From Mycobacterium sp. 852013-51886_SCH5428379 (GTDB lineage Bacteria; Actinomycetota; Actinomycetes; Mycobacteriales; Mycobacteriaceae), in assembly GCF_001665575.1 (NCBI RefSeq), contig NZ_LZSU01000037.1, positions 49,059-113,058 on the forward strand: DNA of 64,000 nt. Reading direction: 5' to 3'. A program made the position numbers and the translations under genes. Each line of letters starts with the position of its first letter. Position 1 is the stretch's first letter. This document shows, piece after piece, positions 1-9,188 of this stretch. The notes beneath the pieces are model-generated. The model worked only from the letters and a program-made list of their open reading frames with translations. It did not search any database and had not been told where the DNA came from.

Positions 1-1049
1 GCTTCCGGGCCGCCGCCGCCCGCAACCTCGGCGCTGCGGCCGCAGACGCCGCGGTGCTGTCCTTCCTCGACGCCGACACCGTGCCCGAACCCGGCTACCT
101 GCGGGCGGTGACCCGGCTGCCCGCGCAGCTACCCGACGCCCTGGTGGTGGGCCGGCGGCGCTACGCCCACCTCGGGACGATCCCCGCCGACGGCCCGCCG
201 GAGCCACTCCCAGACCCCCGCTGGCTCCTCGACGCCTATGCCGCCACCGACAACCTGTTGCACATCGATCACCGGTCCTACCGGTACATCATCAGCTCGG
301 TGATGTGCTGCAGCTCGGACCTGTTCGACGACGTCGGCGGATTCGACGCGTCGTTCGTCGGGTACGGCGGTGAGGACTGGGAGTTCGCCCATCGCGCGGC
401 GGCCTGCGGCGCCGTCCTGCACCACGCCGCGGACGCCGTCGCCTGGCATGACGGGCCGGACTGGGCGGGCAGGGACGTCGCCGACCGGGCGGCGGTCAAG
501 AACGGGGAGGCGCTCGCGCTCGCCCGGCGCATCACCGACCCCGACGCCCGCCGCACCGGTCTGCGGTATGCGCTGCCCGATGTCGCCGTCGAAGTGGACG
601 CCGACGGGCACACGGCCGGTTCGCTGCTGCACACCGTCAGCGGTTTCCTCGGCGAGGACGTCGGCATCTGGGTGCAGGGCGCCGCGGCGGACCGACTGCT
701 CGCCGAGATCGGCGCCGCCGACGACCGTCTGCGGACCGGACCCGTCCCGCCGGAGGTACTGCGGCGCTGCCGATTCTTCGTCACCACCGCAGGCCGCGCC
801 GTACTGCCCCGCTCCGGGGTGGCCGCCCTGCTGCAGAGCGCCGCCGTCGGCACCGCGCAGGCAGTGACCGCGGGCGCCGCGGTGACGTGCCGGGCGACCT
901 GGGCCCTCAACCGCGCCCGGCGCTGGACCACCGGCGCCGTCCGGTTCGCCGATCCCGCCGACGCCGACCGGCTCGGCCGCACCGTCACCCTCGACCCGGA
1001 GCCGATCGGGCTGCGCTGCGGCCCGCCCGAACCCGATCTATCCTGGTGA
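1..1049 (+). CDS. Glycosyltransferase family 2 protein, 5' end outside the window
   Basis: The reading frame is open from base 3, so the start lies upstream of the window. The visible part begins with the GT-A signature ARNLGA followed by FLDADT, where the DxD aspartates bind the metal and sugar nucleotide. It later has GGEDWEFAHR, the GT2/galactosyltransferase-like motif that carries the catalytic acid. The C-terminal third (about residues 200-347) matches no domain I recognise. It ends in front of a strong hairpin that precedes pntA. Donor and acceptor sugars cannot be deduced. The family is well supported; a cell-envelope role is inference. Confidence 0.8.
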   Translation, partial: FRAAAARNLGAAAADAAVLSFLDADTVPEPGYLRAVTRLPAQLPDALVVGRRRYAHLGTIPADGPPEPLPDPRWLLDAYAATDNLLHIDHRSYRYIISSVMCCSSDLFDDVGGFDASFVGYGGEDWEFAHRAAACGAVLHHAADAVAWHDGPDWAGRDVADRAAVKNGEALALARRITDPDARRTGLRYALPDVAVEVDADGHTAGSLLHTVSGFLGEDVGIWVQGAAADRLLAEIGAADDRLRTGPVPPEVLRRCRFFVTTAGRAVLPRSGVAALLQSAAVGTAQAVTAGAAVTCRATWALNRARRWTTGAVRFADPADADRLGRTVTLDPEPIGLRCGPPEPDLSW

Positions 1050-1066
1050 GACGCGCCGAACGCGGG

Positions 1067-1091
1067 GGCGCGGGACCGGCGGTCCCGCGCC
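1067..1091. terminator. Perfect 11-bp hairpin between the glycosyltransferase and pntA
   Basis: GGCGCGGGACC (1067-1077) and GGTCCCGCGCC (1081-1091) are perfect inverted repeats around a 3-base GGC loop. The hairpin lies 18 bases after the glycosyltransferase stop and ends 17 bases before the pntA ATG. It has no T tract. It could be a tail-less terminator, or a 5'-leader structure controlling pntA. The structure is certain; the function is not. Confidence 0.5.
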
Positions 1092-1108
1092 GATGCCAGA
1101 CTGTCTCG

Positions 1109-2644
1109 ATGTTCATCGCGATACCACGCGAGTCCCAGCCCGGGGAAACCCGCGTCGCCGCCACACCGCAGACCGTCGGGCAGCTCATCAAGCTCGGATA
1201 TTCCGTGGTCGTCGAATCCGGCGCCGGCGCCGCCTCGAGTTTCTCCGATGCGGCGTACGTCGAGGCCGGGGCGGAGATCGGCGACCCCTGGCGGGCCGAG
1301 GTCGTACTGAAGGTCAACGCACCCACCGACTCGGAGATCGCGGCGCTGCGCGACGGCGCGACGCTGGTCAGCCTGATCTCCCCCGGGCTCAACCCCGACC
1401 TCGTCGAGAAACTGGCCGCCCGCCCGATCACCGTGCTCGCCATGGACGCGGTCCCCCGGATCTCGCGGGCGCAATCGCTGGACGTGCTGTCGTCGATGGC
1501 CAACATCGCCGGCTACCGCGCGGTCGTCGAGGCCGCCCACCGGTTCGGCCGCTTCTTCACCGGACAGGTGACCGCGGCGGGCAAGGTGCCGCCGGCCAAG
1601 GTGCTCGTCGTCGGCGCGGGGGTTGCCGGTCTGGCGGCCATCGGCGCCGCGGGCAGCCTCGGCGCGATCGTGCGCGCCACCGACCCGCGTCCGGAAGTCG
1701 CCGATCAGGTCGCCTCGCTCGGCGGTGAGTACCTGGCCGTCGATCCGGCCGCGGCCGAGGTGTCGGCCACCGGCTACGCCAAAGAGATGGGCGAGGACTA
1801 CAAGGTCCGCGAGGCCGCGCTGTACGCCGAGCAGTGCAAGGACGTCGACATCATCATCACCACGGCGCTGATCCCGGGCCGGCCCGCGCCGCGCATCATC
1901 ACCGCGGACATGGTGGCGTCGATGAAGCCGGGCAGCGTGATCGTCGACATGGCCGCGGCCAACGGCGGCAACGTCGAGGGCACCGTCAAAGACGAGGCGA
2001 TCGTCACCGACAACGGGGTGACGATCATCGGCTACACCGATCTGGCCGGTCGCCTACCCGCCCAGGCGTCCCAGCTGTACGGCACCAACCTGGTCAACCT
2101 GCTCAAGCTGCTGACCCCGGAGAAGGACGGCCGGCTCACCCTGGACTGGGACGACGTGGTGCAGCGGTCGGTGACCGTGGTGCGCAACGGCGAGGTCACC
2201 TGGCCGCCGCCCCCGGTCCAGGTGTCCGCGGCGCCGGCCGCCCCCGCCACCGCGCCGGTCGAACCCGCCGCGCCGAAACAGCCCATGTCGACCGGCCGCC
2301 GCCTCGGCATCACCTTCGGTGTCGCCGCGCTGCTGTTCCTGCTGATCGCGGCCTCCCCCGCCGCGCTGCAGGTGCACCTGACGGTCTTCGCGCTGGCGAT
2401 CGTCATCGGCTACTACGTCATCGGCAACGTCCACCACGCACTGCACACACCGCTGATGTCGGTGACCAACGCGATCTCCGGCATCATCGTCGTCGGCGCG
2501 CTGCTACAGATCGGGCACAGCGACCAGGCCAACGGCACCGTCATCACCGTCCTTGCCTTCCTGGCCATCCTGCTCGCCAGCATCAACGTCTTCGGTGGCT
2601 TCGCGGTGACACGCCGCATGCTGGCGATGTTCTCGAGGAGCTGA
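1109..2644 (+). CDS. pntA: NAD(P) transhydrogenase subunit alpha, fused form
   Basis: This is the 511-residue alpha subunit of proton-translocating transhydrogenase, which moves hydride from NADH to NADP+ driven by the proton gradient. The ATG at 1109 gives the usual N-terminus (MFIAIPRES). The AlaDH/PNT N-terminal domain comes first, then the NAD-binding Rossmann domain (VLVVGAGVAGLAAIG near residues 165-180), a Pro/Ala linker, and four predicted membrane segments at about 400-511. M. tuberculosis splits this protein into pntAa and pntAb; here the parts are fused, as in E. coli (510 residues). pntB follows after three bases, so the two are certainly an operon. Confidence 0.95.
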   Translation: MFIAIPRESQPGETRVAATPQTVGQLIKLGYSVVVESGAGAASSFSDAAYVEAGAEIGDPWRAEVVLKVNAPTDSEIAALRDGATLVSLISPGLNPDLVEKLAARPITVLAMDAVPRISRAQSLDVLSSMANIAGYRAVVEAAHRFGRFFTGQVTAAGKVPPAKVLVVGAGVAGLAAIGAAGSLGAIVRATDPRPEVADQVASLGGEYLAVDPAAAEVSATGYAKEMGEDYKVREAALYAEQCKDVDIIITTALIPGRPAPRIITADMVASMKPGSVIVDMAAANGGNVEGTVKDEAIVTDNGVTIIGYTDLAGRLPAQASQLYGTNLVNLLKLLTPEKDGRLTLDWDDVVQRSVTVVRNGEVTWPPPPVQVSAAPAAPATAPVEPAAPKQPMSTGRRLGITFGVAALLFLLIAASPAALQVHLTVFALAIVIGYYVIGNVHHALHTPLMSVTNAISGIIVVGALLQIGHSDQANGTVITVLAFLAILLASINVFGGFAVTRRMLAMFSRS

Positions 2645-2647
2645 CCC

Positions 2648-4072
2648 GTGTTCACCGTGCAAACCGCCGCCACCGCGGCCTACGTCGTCGCTGCCCTGCT
2701 GTTCATCTTGGCGCTCGCCGGGCTGTCCCGGCACGAGACGTCCAGGGCCGGAAACACATTCGGCATCGCCGGCATGGCCGTCGCACTCCTGGCGACCATC
2801 GCCCTCGCGCTGGCACGGCACATCGAGCCGCTGGGCTTCGGGCTGCTGGTCGGCGCGATGGTCATCGGCGCCGCGATCGGTCTGTGGCGTGCCAAGGTCG
2901 TCGAGATGACCGGCATGCCGGAACTGATCGCACTCCTCCATTCCTTCGTGGGCCTGGCCGCGGTGCTGGTCGGCTGGAACGGCTACCTGCACGTCGAAGC
3001 GGCGCCGGACGGCGCCGACGCGCTGCAACTGGCTCGCGAGGGGATGCTCGGGATCCACTCCGCCGAGGTCGTCATCGGCGTCTTCATCGGTGCGGTGACG
3101 TTCACCGGGTCGGTCGTGGCGAACCTCAAACTGTCGGCGCGGATGAAATCGGCCCCGATGATGCTGCCCGGCAAGAACATCCTCAACGTCGGCGCGCTGG
3201 TGCTCTTCGCGGCGCTGACCGTGTGGTTCGTCATCGATCCGCAGCTGTGGCTACTGATCGTGGTCACGGTGCTGGCGCTGCTCCTGGGCTGGCATCTGGT
3301 CGCCTCCATCGGCGGCGGCGACATGCCGGTGGTGGTGTCGATGCTCAACAGCTACTCCGGCTGGGCGGCGGCCGCATCCGGCTTCCTGCTCGGCAACGAC
3401 CTGCTGATCATCACCGGCGCGCTCGTCGGCTCCTCCGGCGCCTACCTGTCCTACATCATGTGCAAGGCGATGAACCGGTCGTTCATCTCCGTCATCGCGG
3501 GCGGCTTCGGGATGGAGAGTCCAGGGGGCGGCTCCGATGTGGACTACGGCGAACATCGGGAGATCACGGCCGATGGCGCCGCCGAGCTGCTCGCCTCCGC
3601 GAGCTCGGTGGTCATCACGCCCGGCTACGGGATGGCCGTCGCGCAGGCGCAGTACGGCGTCGCCGATCTGACCCGCAAGCTGCGCGAGCGCGGTGTCGAC
3701 GTGCGCTTCGGCATCCACCCGGTCGCCGGCCGATTGCCCGGCCACATGAACGTGCTGCTCGCCGAGGCCAAGGTGCCCTACGACATCGTGCTCGAGATGG
3801 ACGAGATCAACGACGATTTCGACGGCACCTCGGTCGTCCTGGTGATCGGCGCGAACGACACCGTCAACCCCGCCGCGTCCGAGGACCCCGGCAGCCCGAT
3901 CGCCGGAATGCCGGTGCTGACGGTGTGGAACGCCGACAATGTCATCGTGTTCAAACGCTCGATGGCCTCCGGATACGCCGGGGTGCAGAACCCGCTGTTC
4001 TTCCGCGAGAACACCCAGATGCTGTTCGGTGACGCGCGGGATCGCGTCAACGACATCCTCGCGGCGCTGTAG
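2648..4072 (+). CDS. pntB: NAD(P) transhydrogenase subunit beta
   Basis: This 474-residue integral membrane subunit carries the proton channel and the NADP(H)-binding domain. About eight or nine hydrophobic segments fill the first 280 residues. The C-terminal dIII domain begins near residue 295 and contains the NADP site (VVITPGYGMAVAQAQ) and the RFGIHPVAGRLPGHMNVLLAEA region. The start is GTG, with a GAGGAG ribosome site inside the end of pntA. Length and motif order match E. coli PntB (462). With pntA it should supply NADPH in the cytoplasmic membrane. Confidence 0.95.
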   Translation: MFTVQTAATAAYVVAALLFILALAGLSRHETSRAGNTFGIAGMAVALLATIALALARHIEPLGFGLLVGAMVIGAAIGLWRAKVVEMTGMPELIALLHSFVGLAAVLVGWNGYLHVEAAPDGADALQLAREGMLGIHSAEVVIGVFIGAVTFTGSVVANLKLSARMKSAPMMLPGKNILNVGALVLFAALTVWFVIDPQLWLLIVVTVLALLLGWHLVASIGGGDMPVVVSMLNSYSGWAAAASGFLLGNDLLIITGALVGSSGAYLSYIMCKAMNRSFISVIAGGFGMESPGGGSDVDYGEHREITADGAAELLASASSVVITPGYGMAVAQAQYGVADLTRKLRERGVDVRFGIHPVAGRLPGHMNVLLAEAKVPYDIVLEMDEINDDFDGTSVVLVIGANDTVNPAASEDPGSPIAGMPVLTVWNADNVIVFKRSMASGYAGVQNPLFFRENTQMLFGDARDRVNDILAAL

Positions 4073-4081
4073 CGGTTCGCG

Positions 4082-4975
4082 ATGAGCGCGCCGGACGTGG
4101 AGCAACAGTCGCGCGGTCTGCGTGGGCGGCTGGCCAGTGTCGGCACCGTGATGATCGTGGTGGTGATCTACGCCGTGGCGCTGGCCGGCTACCGCTACGT
4201 CGCCGGTCCGGAGCAGTCGCTGGGGCCGCCGGACCTCGGCACGACCAGTGACACCATCGTCCAGGTGACCCTGGAGGCGATCCACCCCGTCGAGAACAAG
4301 GTCGACGTGAATGTCGTGGTCTTCCCCGCCGACGAGTTCATGAACACCGATCTCAACGTGGTGAACACCGACATCGCGGTGCGCCTGTTCGTCAACGAGG
4401 TCAGCATCGGCGGGGATCTTCAGACGCCGAAAGGTGAGCTGCCGCAGGAGATCCAGACGTCCATCGCGGCCGACGGCGATGCGGACAACTGGCCCTTCGA
4501 CACCTACACCGTGGGTGCCCTCGGGGCCGATGTGCTCGTCGGTTCCGGTGACGACCGCGAGTTCGAACCCGCCCGGCTCGAGGTGACAGGCGGGCTCAAC
4601 AGCTGGGACATCAGCAGCGAGCGCAGCGGTCCGGCCACCCAGTCCGCCCCTGACGGCGACTACCAGACGATCACGCTGAGCCGGGCACGCGGTCCGTTGG
4701 CGTTCGACCTGGGCCTGTGCCTGGTGCTGCTCACCCTGCCCGCGCTGGCGCTGTTCGTGTCGATCGAGATGCTGCGTGGCCGGCGGAAGTTCCTACCGCC
4801 GTTCGGTACCTGGTACGCCGCATCGTTGTTCGCGATCGTTCCCATCCGCAACTTCATGCCCGGCGCGCCGCCACCCGGTGCGTGGATCGACCAGATCCTG
4901 GTGCTGTGGGTCCTGTTGGCGCTGACGGCGGCGATGGTGCTGTATTTCGTCGCCTGGTACCGCCGCGGAGACTGA
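4082..4975 (+). CDS. DUF4436 family membrane protein
   Basis: This 297-residue protein has one N-terminal membrane segment (about residues 22-42), an extracytoplasmic beta-rich region of some 170 residues with no cysteines, and three C-terminal membrane helices (about 208-228, 243-258 and 268-290). The layout and motifs such as NTDLNVVNTDI fit the actinobacterial DUF4436 family. The function is unknown. It starts nine bases after pntB and could be co-transcribed, but nothing links it to transhydrogenase activity. Confidence 0.7.
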   Translation: MSAPDVEQQSRGLRGRLASVGTVMIVVVIYAVALAGYRYVAGPEQSLGPPDLGTTSDTIVQVTLEAIHPVENKVDVNVVVFPADEFMNTDLNVVNTDIAVRLFVNEVSIGGDLQTPKGELPQEIQTSIAADGDADNWPFDTYTVGALGADVLVGSGDDREFEPARLEVTGGLNSWDISSERSGPATQSAPDGDYQTITLSRARGPLAFDLGLCLVLLTLPALALFVSIEMLRGRRKFLPPFGTWYAASLFAIVPIRNFMPGAPPPGAWIDQILVLWVLLALTAAMVLYFVAWYRRGD

Positions 4976-5009
4976 GCGCAGCACGACCACGTCAACCAAG
5001 GGAGGCACG

Positions 5010-6155
5010 ATGGCCGTCGATCGACTGCTACCCACCCGCGAGGCCGCGGACCTGATCGCGCTGACCCGCGACATCGCCGACAAGGTCCTCGATCCGATCG
5101 TCGACGCCCACGAGAAGGCGGAGACCTACCCGGACGGCGTGTTCGCCCAACTGGGTGCGGCCGGTCTGCTCAGCCTCCCGCAGCCCGAGGAGTGGGGCGG
5201 CGGTGGCCAGCCCTACGAGGTGTACCTGCAGGTGCTCGAGGAGATCGCCGCGCGCTGGGCAGCGGTCGCCGTCGCGGTCAGCGTGCACAGCCTGTCGTCG
5301 CACCCGCTGTTGATGTTCGGCACCGACGAGCAGAAACAGCGCTGGCTGACCGGCATGCTGTCCGGCGATCAGATCGGCGCCTACAGCCTGTCCGAACCGC
5401 AGGCCGGCTCCGACGCCGCGGCATTGCGCTGCGCTGCAACACCTTCCGGCGATGGCTATGAGATCACCGGGGAGAAGTCGTGGATCACCCACGGCGGTAG
5501 AGCCGACTTCTATACGTTGTTCGCCCGGACGGGCCAAGGAGACAAAGGGGGAATCTCCTGCTTCCTGATTCCCGCTGACCAGCCCGGACTCTCTTTCGGC
5601 AAGCCGGAGGAGAAGATGGGGCTGCACGCGGTCCCCACCACGTCGGCCTATTACGACCACGCGCCCGTCACCGCCGAGCGCCGGATCGGCGCGGAAGGGC
5701 AGGGGCTGCAGATCGCGTTCTCCGCGCTGGATTCCGGACGGCTGGGCATCGCCGCGGTGGCCGTGGGTCTGGCGCAGGCCGCGCTCGACGAGGCCACGCG
5801 CTACGCCAACGAGCGGACGACGTTCGGCCGCAGAATCGTCGAGCACCAGGGGCTGGGCTTCCTGCTCGCCGACATGGCCGCCGCGGTGGTCAGCGCCCGC
5901 GCGACGTACCTGGACGCCGCGCGCCGACGCGACCTCGGACTGCCGTACTCGACGCAGGCCAGCGTCGCCAAACTCGTCGCGACCGACGCGGCGATGAAAG
6001 TGACCACCGATGCGGTGCAGGTGTTCGGCGGAGCCGGCTACACCCGCGATTTCCGCGTCGAGCGGTACATGCGCGAAGCCAAGATCACCCAGATCTTCGA
6101 GGGCACGAATCAGATTCAGCGGCTTGTCATCTCGCGGACGCTGACGACCCGCTGA
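5010..6155 (+). CDS. Acyl-CoA dehydrogenase
   Basis: This 381-residue flavoprotein of the short/medium-chain acyl-CoA dehydrogenase type introduces the alpha-beta double bond in an acyl-CoA. It shows the FAD/substrate motif YSLSEPQAGSDAAAL near residue 125, SWITHGG, the ERTTFGRRIVEHQ dimer and FAD motif, and the C-terminal IFEGTNQIQRLVISR, whose Glu is the catalytic base in this family. The ATG has a strong AGGGAGG site (5000-5006). Its last 29 bases overlap the convergent GNAT gene. Chain-length preference cannot be read from sequence. Confidence 0.9.
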   Translation: MAVDRLLPTREAADLIALTRDIADKVLDPIVDAHEKAETYPDGVFAQLGAAGLLSLPQPEEWGGGGQPYEVYLQVLEEIAARWAAVAVAVSVHSLSSHPLLMFGTDEQKQRWLTGMLSGDQIGAYSLSEPQAGSDAAALRCAATPSGDGYEITGEKSWITHGGRADFYTLFARTGQGDKGGISCFLIPADQPGLSFGKPEEKMGLHAVPTTSAYYDHAPVTAERRIGAEGQGLQIAFSALDSGRLGIAAVAVGLAQAALDEATRYANERTTFGRRIVEHQGLGFLLADMAAAVVSARATYLDAARRRDLGLPYSTQASVAKLVATDAAMKVTTDAVQVFGGAGYTRDFRVERYMREAKITQIFEGTNQIQRLVISRTLTTR

Positions 6156-6603
6156 CCCGCTTGACGTAGAACACCCGGTCGTAGCCGTCCCGGCGGCCGC
6201 GGCCGGATTCGGTGTAGCCGTGGCGGGGATAGAACGTGAGGTTCTCGGTCATCGCGACGTTGGTGTGGAGTCGCACCTCGGGCAGGCCGAGTTCGCGGGC
6301 GTCATCCTCCGCGCGGGCCAGCAGTACCGCGCCGACACCGCCGCCCTGCGCCCGGGGACAGACGGCGACGGTGTCGAGCAGCAGATGGTCGTCGTGCGGC
6401 ACCGTCACCAGCACGCCGGTGACGCCGTCGGCGCCCTCGCTCACCCACACCCGCGCGGTGTCCAACAGCGCGCGATAATCGTGCGTCATCGGCGCGGGGG
6501 GACGGCCGATGCGCTCGACATACCGGTCGAACGCAGCGGCGACGAGGCGTTCGACGGCGGGCACGTCACCCACAGTGGCCCGGCGGACGGTCTGCGGAGG
6601 CAT
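6127..6603 (-). CDS. GNAT family N-acetyltransferase
   Basis: This 158-residue protein has the GNAT fold. The acetyl-CoA pyrophosphate loop is present as RAQGGGVGAVLLARAEDDARELG, with the preceding beta strand DTVAVCP and the final NLTFYPRHGYTESGRG strand-loop typical of small-molecule or protein acetyltransferases. It is divergent from fadE2 (18 bases between starts), so a shared promoter region is likely. It overlaps the upstream acyl-CoA dehydrogenase tail to tail. The substrate is unknown. Confidence 0.85.
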   Translation of the reverse strand: MPPQTVRRATVGDVPAVERLVAAAFDRYVERIGRPPAPMTHDYRALLDTARVWVSEGADGVTGVLVTVPHDDHLLLDTVAVCPRAQGGGVGAVLLARAEDDARELGLPEVRLHTNVAMTENLTFYPRHGYTESGRGRRDGYDRVFYVKRVSGSSASAR

Positions 6604-6620
6604 CGTCCTATCGTGACGGC

Positions 6621-7874
6621 ATGGACTTCGCGATGTCGGACAAGGCCCGGGATTACCACAGTCGGCTCACCGACTTCATGACCGAGCACGTGTTTCCGGC
6701 CGAGGCGGAGTACCACCGCTACCGCGACGAGGCCGGGCCGAAAGACCACACGGTTCCCCCGATCGTCGAGGAGCTCAAGGTCAAGGCCAAGGAGCAGGGC
6801 CTGTGGAACCTGTTCCTGCCGTCGATCTCCGGGTTGAGCAACCTCGAGTACGCCGAGTTGGCCGAGCTGTCCGGCTGGAGCATGGAGATCGCGCCCGAGG
6901 TGATCAACTGCGCGGCCCCCGACACCGGCAACATGGAGACGCTGCACCTGTTCGCCAACGAGGAGCAGAGCAAGCAGTGGCTCGAGCCGCTGCTCAACGG
7001 TGAGATCCGCAGCGCGTTCGCGATGACCGAGCCGGCCGTCGCCTCGTCCGACGCCCGCAACATCGAGACGACCATGCTGCGCGACGGATCCGATTACGTG
7101 ATCAACGGCCGCAAGTGGTGGATCACCGGCGCCGCCGATCCGCGCTGCAAGATCATGATCGTCATGGGCCGCACCAATCCCGACGCGGCCAGCCATCAGC
7201 AGCAGTCGATGATCCTGGTGCCGACCGATACCCCGGGCGTCGACATCCGGCGTTCGCTGCCGGTGTTCGGGTGGCAGGACCAGCACGGGCACTGCGAGAT
7301 CGTCTTCGACAACGTCCGGGTCCCCGTCGAGAACCTGCTGCACGAGGAGGGCTCCGGCTTCGCGATCGCCCAGGCCCGCCTCGGACCGGGCCGGATCCAC
7401 CACTGCATGCGGGCCCTCGGTGCGGCGGAGCGGGCGCTGGCGCTGATGACCGACCGGGTGCAGAAGCGCGTCGCGTTCGGTAAGCCGCTGGCCGAGCAAG
7501 GTGTCGTCCGTGAGGCGATTGCCAAGTCGCGCAACGAGATCGACATGGCCCGGCTGTTGTGTCACAAGGCGGCGTGGACCATCGACCAGCAGGGCAACAA
7601 GGCTGCCCACGTGCTGGTCAGCCAGATCAAGGCCGTCGCTCCCCAGATCGCCTGCGACGTCATCGACCGCGCGATCCAGGTGCACGGCGGCGCCGGGGTG
7701 TCCGACGACTTCCCGCTGGCCCGGCTTTACGCGTGGCACCGCGCGATGCGGCTGTTCGACGGCCCTGACGAGGTCCACATGCGCACGATCGCCCGCGCCG
7801 AACTCGGCCGCGAGAAGTCGCCGTTCGCCACGGCGGTGTGCCGCCCATCGAACCCGGCGGTGACCGGCGCGTGA
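6621..7874 (+). CDS. fadE2: Acyl-CoA dehydrogenase, FadE2-like
   Basis: This 417-residue protein belongs to the ACAD10/11-like branch of acyl-CoA dehydrogenases. Visible motifs are FAMTEPAVASSDARNIET (flavin/substrate contact), KWWITGAADPRCK, RVAFGKPLAEQG, VHGGAGVSDDFPLARLYAWHRAMRLFDGPDEVHMRTIARAELGR. The C-terminal GPDEVH replaces the EGTN of classical members. The stop overlaps the GTG start of the PtpB-type phosphatase (GTGA). The fadE2-ptpB pair next to pnt genes matches the M. tuberculosis order from memory, hence the symbol. Confidence 0.88.
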   Translation: MDFAMSDKARDYHSRLTDFMTEHVFPAEAEYHRYRDEAGPKDHTVPPIVEELKVKAKEQGLWNLFLPSISGLSNLEYAELAELSGWSMEIAPEVINCAAPDTGNMETLHLFANEEQSKQWLEPLLNGEIRSAFAMTEPAVASSDARNIETTMLRDGSDYVINGRKWWITGAADPRCKIMIVMGRTNPDAASHQQQSMILVPTDTPGVDIRRSLPVFGWQDQHGHCEIVFDNVRVPVENLLHEEGSGFAIAQARLGPGRIHHCMRALGAAERALALMTDRVQKRVAFGKPLAEQGVVREAIAKSRNEIDMARLLCHKAAWTIDQQGNKAAHVLVSQIKAVAPQIACDVIDRAIQVHGGAGVSDDFPLARLYAWHRAMRLFDGPDEVHMRTIARAELGREKSPFATAVCRPSNPAVTGA

Positions 7875-8677
7875 GCGGCCGACCCCAGCCGACGGACCTG
7901 TCCGGCGCGTGGAACTTCCGCGACGTCGCAGAGGAGACCGGGGTGCGGCCCGGGTTGTTCTTCCGGTCGAGTGAGATCAGCGCACTCGACGACGCCGGGC
8001 GAGCGGCCCTGGCCGAACTCGGTATCACCGACGTGGCCGATTTGCGCTCGCCGCGCGAGGTGGAACGCCGCGGACCGGGCCGGGTGCCGGACGGGGTGGC
8101 GGTGCACCTGCTGCCGTTCCCCGACGTGTCGGCGGTCGACGGCGAGGCGCCGCACGAGACGTCGTTCCAGCGGATGATGACCGAGAAGCCCGACGACGAG
8201 GACGTCTCGCTCGCGGCGGCGCGGTTCATGACCGAGGAGTACGAGCGGTTCCCGACGCTGGGCGGCGCGCAGCGGGCGGTTCGTCAGGTGGTCACCCTGC
8301 TGGCCGACCGTCGCCCGGTGTTGGCGCACTGCTTCGCCGGTAAGGACCGTACGGGGTTCACCGTCGCGACGGTCCTCGAGGCGGTCGGAGTGGACCGCGA
8401 CGCGATCCTGGCCGACTTCCTGCGCAGCAACGATGCGGTCGCCCAGCTGCGGGACCAGATTCTGGACTCGCTGCGGGACCGGGCGGCCGAGACCCCCGAG
8501 GTGATGACGTTCGCACAGGCGCGGCTGACCCACGAGGTGCTCGGCGTGCGCGAGGAGTACCTCGACACGGCGCGGCGCACGATCTTCTCGCAGTACGGCT
8601 CGCTCGAGGGCTTCCTGGAGGCCGCGGGCGTGAGCGCCGAGGAGCTCGCCCGGTTGCGCACCGCCCTGCTGGGCTGA
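7871..8677 (+). CDS. ptpB: PtpB-type tyrosine/lipid phosphatase
   Basis: This 268-residue phosphatase carries the P-loop HCFAGKDRTG (His153 to Gly162), identical in pattern to the HCxxGKDR loop of M. tuberculosis PtpB. There Cys is the nucleophile, Arg binds phosphate, and the Lys-Asp pair gives phosphoinositide and tyrosine phosphatase activity. The N-terminal NFRDVA and the D-LRSP-EV segment also match. I chose the GTG at 7871, which overlaps the fadE2 stop, over an upstream in-frame start. In pathogens the protein is secreted; no signal peptide is seen here, and a host role should not be assumed. Confidence 0.88.
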   Translation: MSGRPQPTDLSGAWNFRDVAEETGVRPGLFFRSSEISALDDAGRAALAELGITDVADLRSPREVERRGPGRVPDGVAVHLLPFPDVSAVDGEAPHETSFQRMMTEKPDDEDVSLAAARFMTEEYERFPTLGGAQRAVRQVVTLLADRRPVLAHCFAGKDRTGFTVATVLEAVGVDRDAILADFLRSNDAVAQLRDQILDSLRDRAAETPEVMTFAQARLTHEVLGVREEYLDTARRTIFSQYGSLEGFLEAAGVSAEELARLRTALLG

Positions 8678-8693
8678 TTGCGTAACACCCGCG

Positions 8694-9179
8694 CTACTGC
8701 GTGACGTACACCCCGACCACCCACGCGACGGTCGCCAGGAGCGCACCCGCCAACTCCACCCCCATCGACAGCGCCACCCCTTTGAGCGCGTGCACTGTCG
8801 ACGCCCACGCGACCCGCTGATCCCTGCGCACACCCAGCTCGGTCAGATAGATCCCGCCGACGAAGCCGATCACCAGCCCGAGCACCGGGATCACGAAGAA
8901 GCCGATGACGCCCAGCACGCCGCCGGTCACCAGACTCATCGTGCGCACGTCGGCCGCCCGCATGCGCCGCATCGGCCACAGGTATTTGATCAGCAGCGCC
9001 GCCCCGAGAATCACGGTCACCACGCCGAGCGTCACCCAGGCGGCGGTGGTCTGTTCGACGAATGCCCACACCGCGATCGCGGCGAAGACCAACAGCGTGC
9101 CGGGCAGCAGCGGCACGACGATGCCGATGATCCCGACCGCGATCGCCAGGGCGACCAGCACGATCCCGCCGAAACTCAT
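8694..9179 (-). CDS. DUF456 family membrane protein
   Basis: This 161-residue protein is mostly hydrophobic, with three or four membrane spans: GIVLVALAIAVGIIGIVVPLLPG near the start, then a span at about 45-65, a glycine-rich pair at about 82-110, and a last one at 138-158. The PLLPGT and GFFVIPVLGLVIG patterns are those of DUF456. Function is unknown. It is the last gene of the reverse operon that begins at 11760; the previous gene stops nine bases upstream. Confidence 0.75.
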   Translation of the reverse strand: MSFGGIVLVALAIAVGIIGIVVPLLPGTLLVFAAIAVWAFVEQTTAAWVTLGVVTVILGAALLIKYLWPMRRMRAADVRTMSLVTGGVLGVIGFFVIPVLGLVIGFVGGIYLTELGVRRDQRVAWASTVHALKGVALSMGVELAGALLATVAWVVGVYVTQ

Positions 9180-9188
9180 GCCCCGAAT

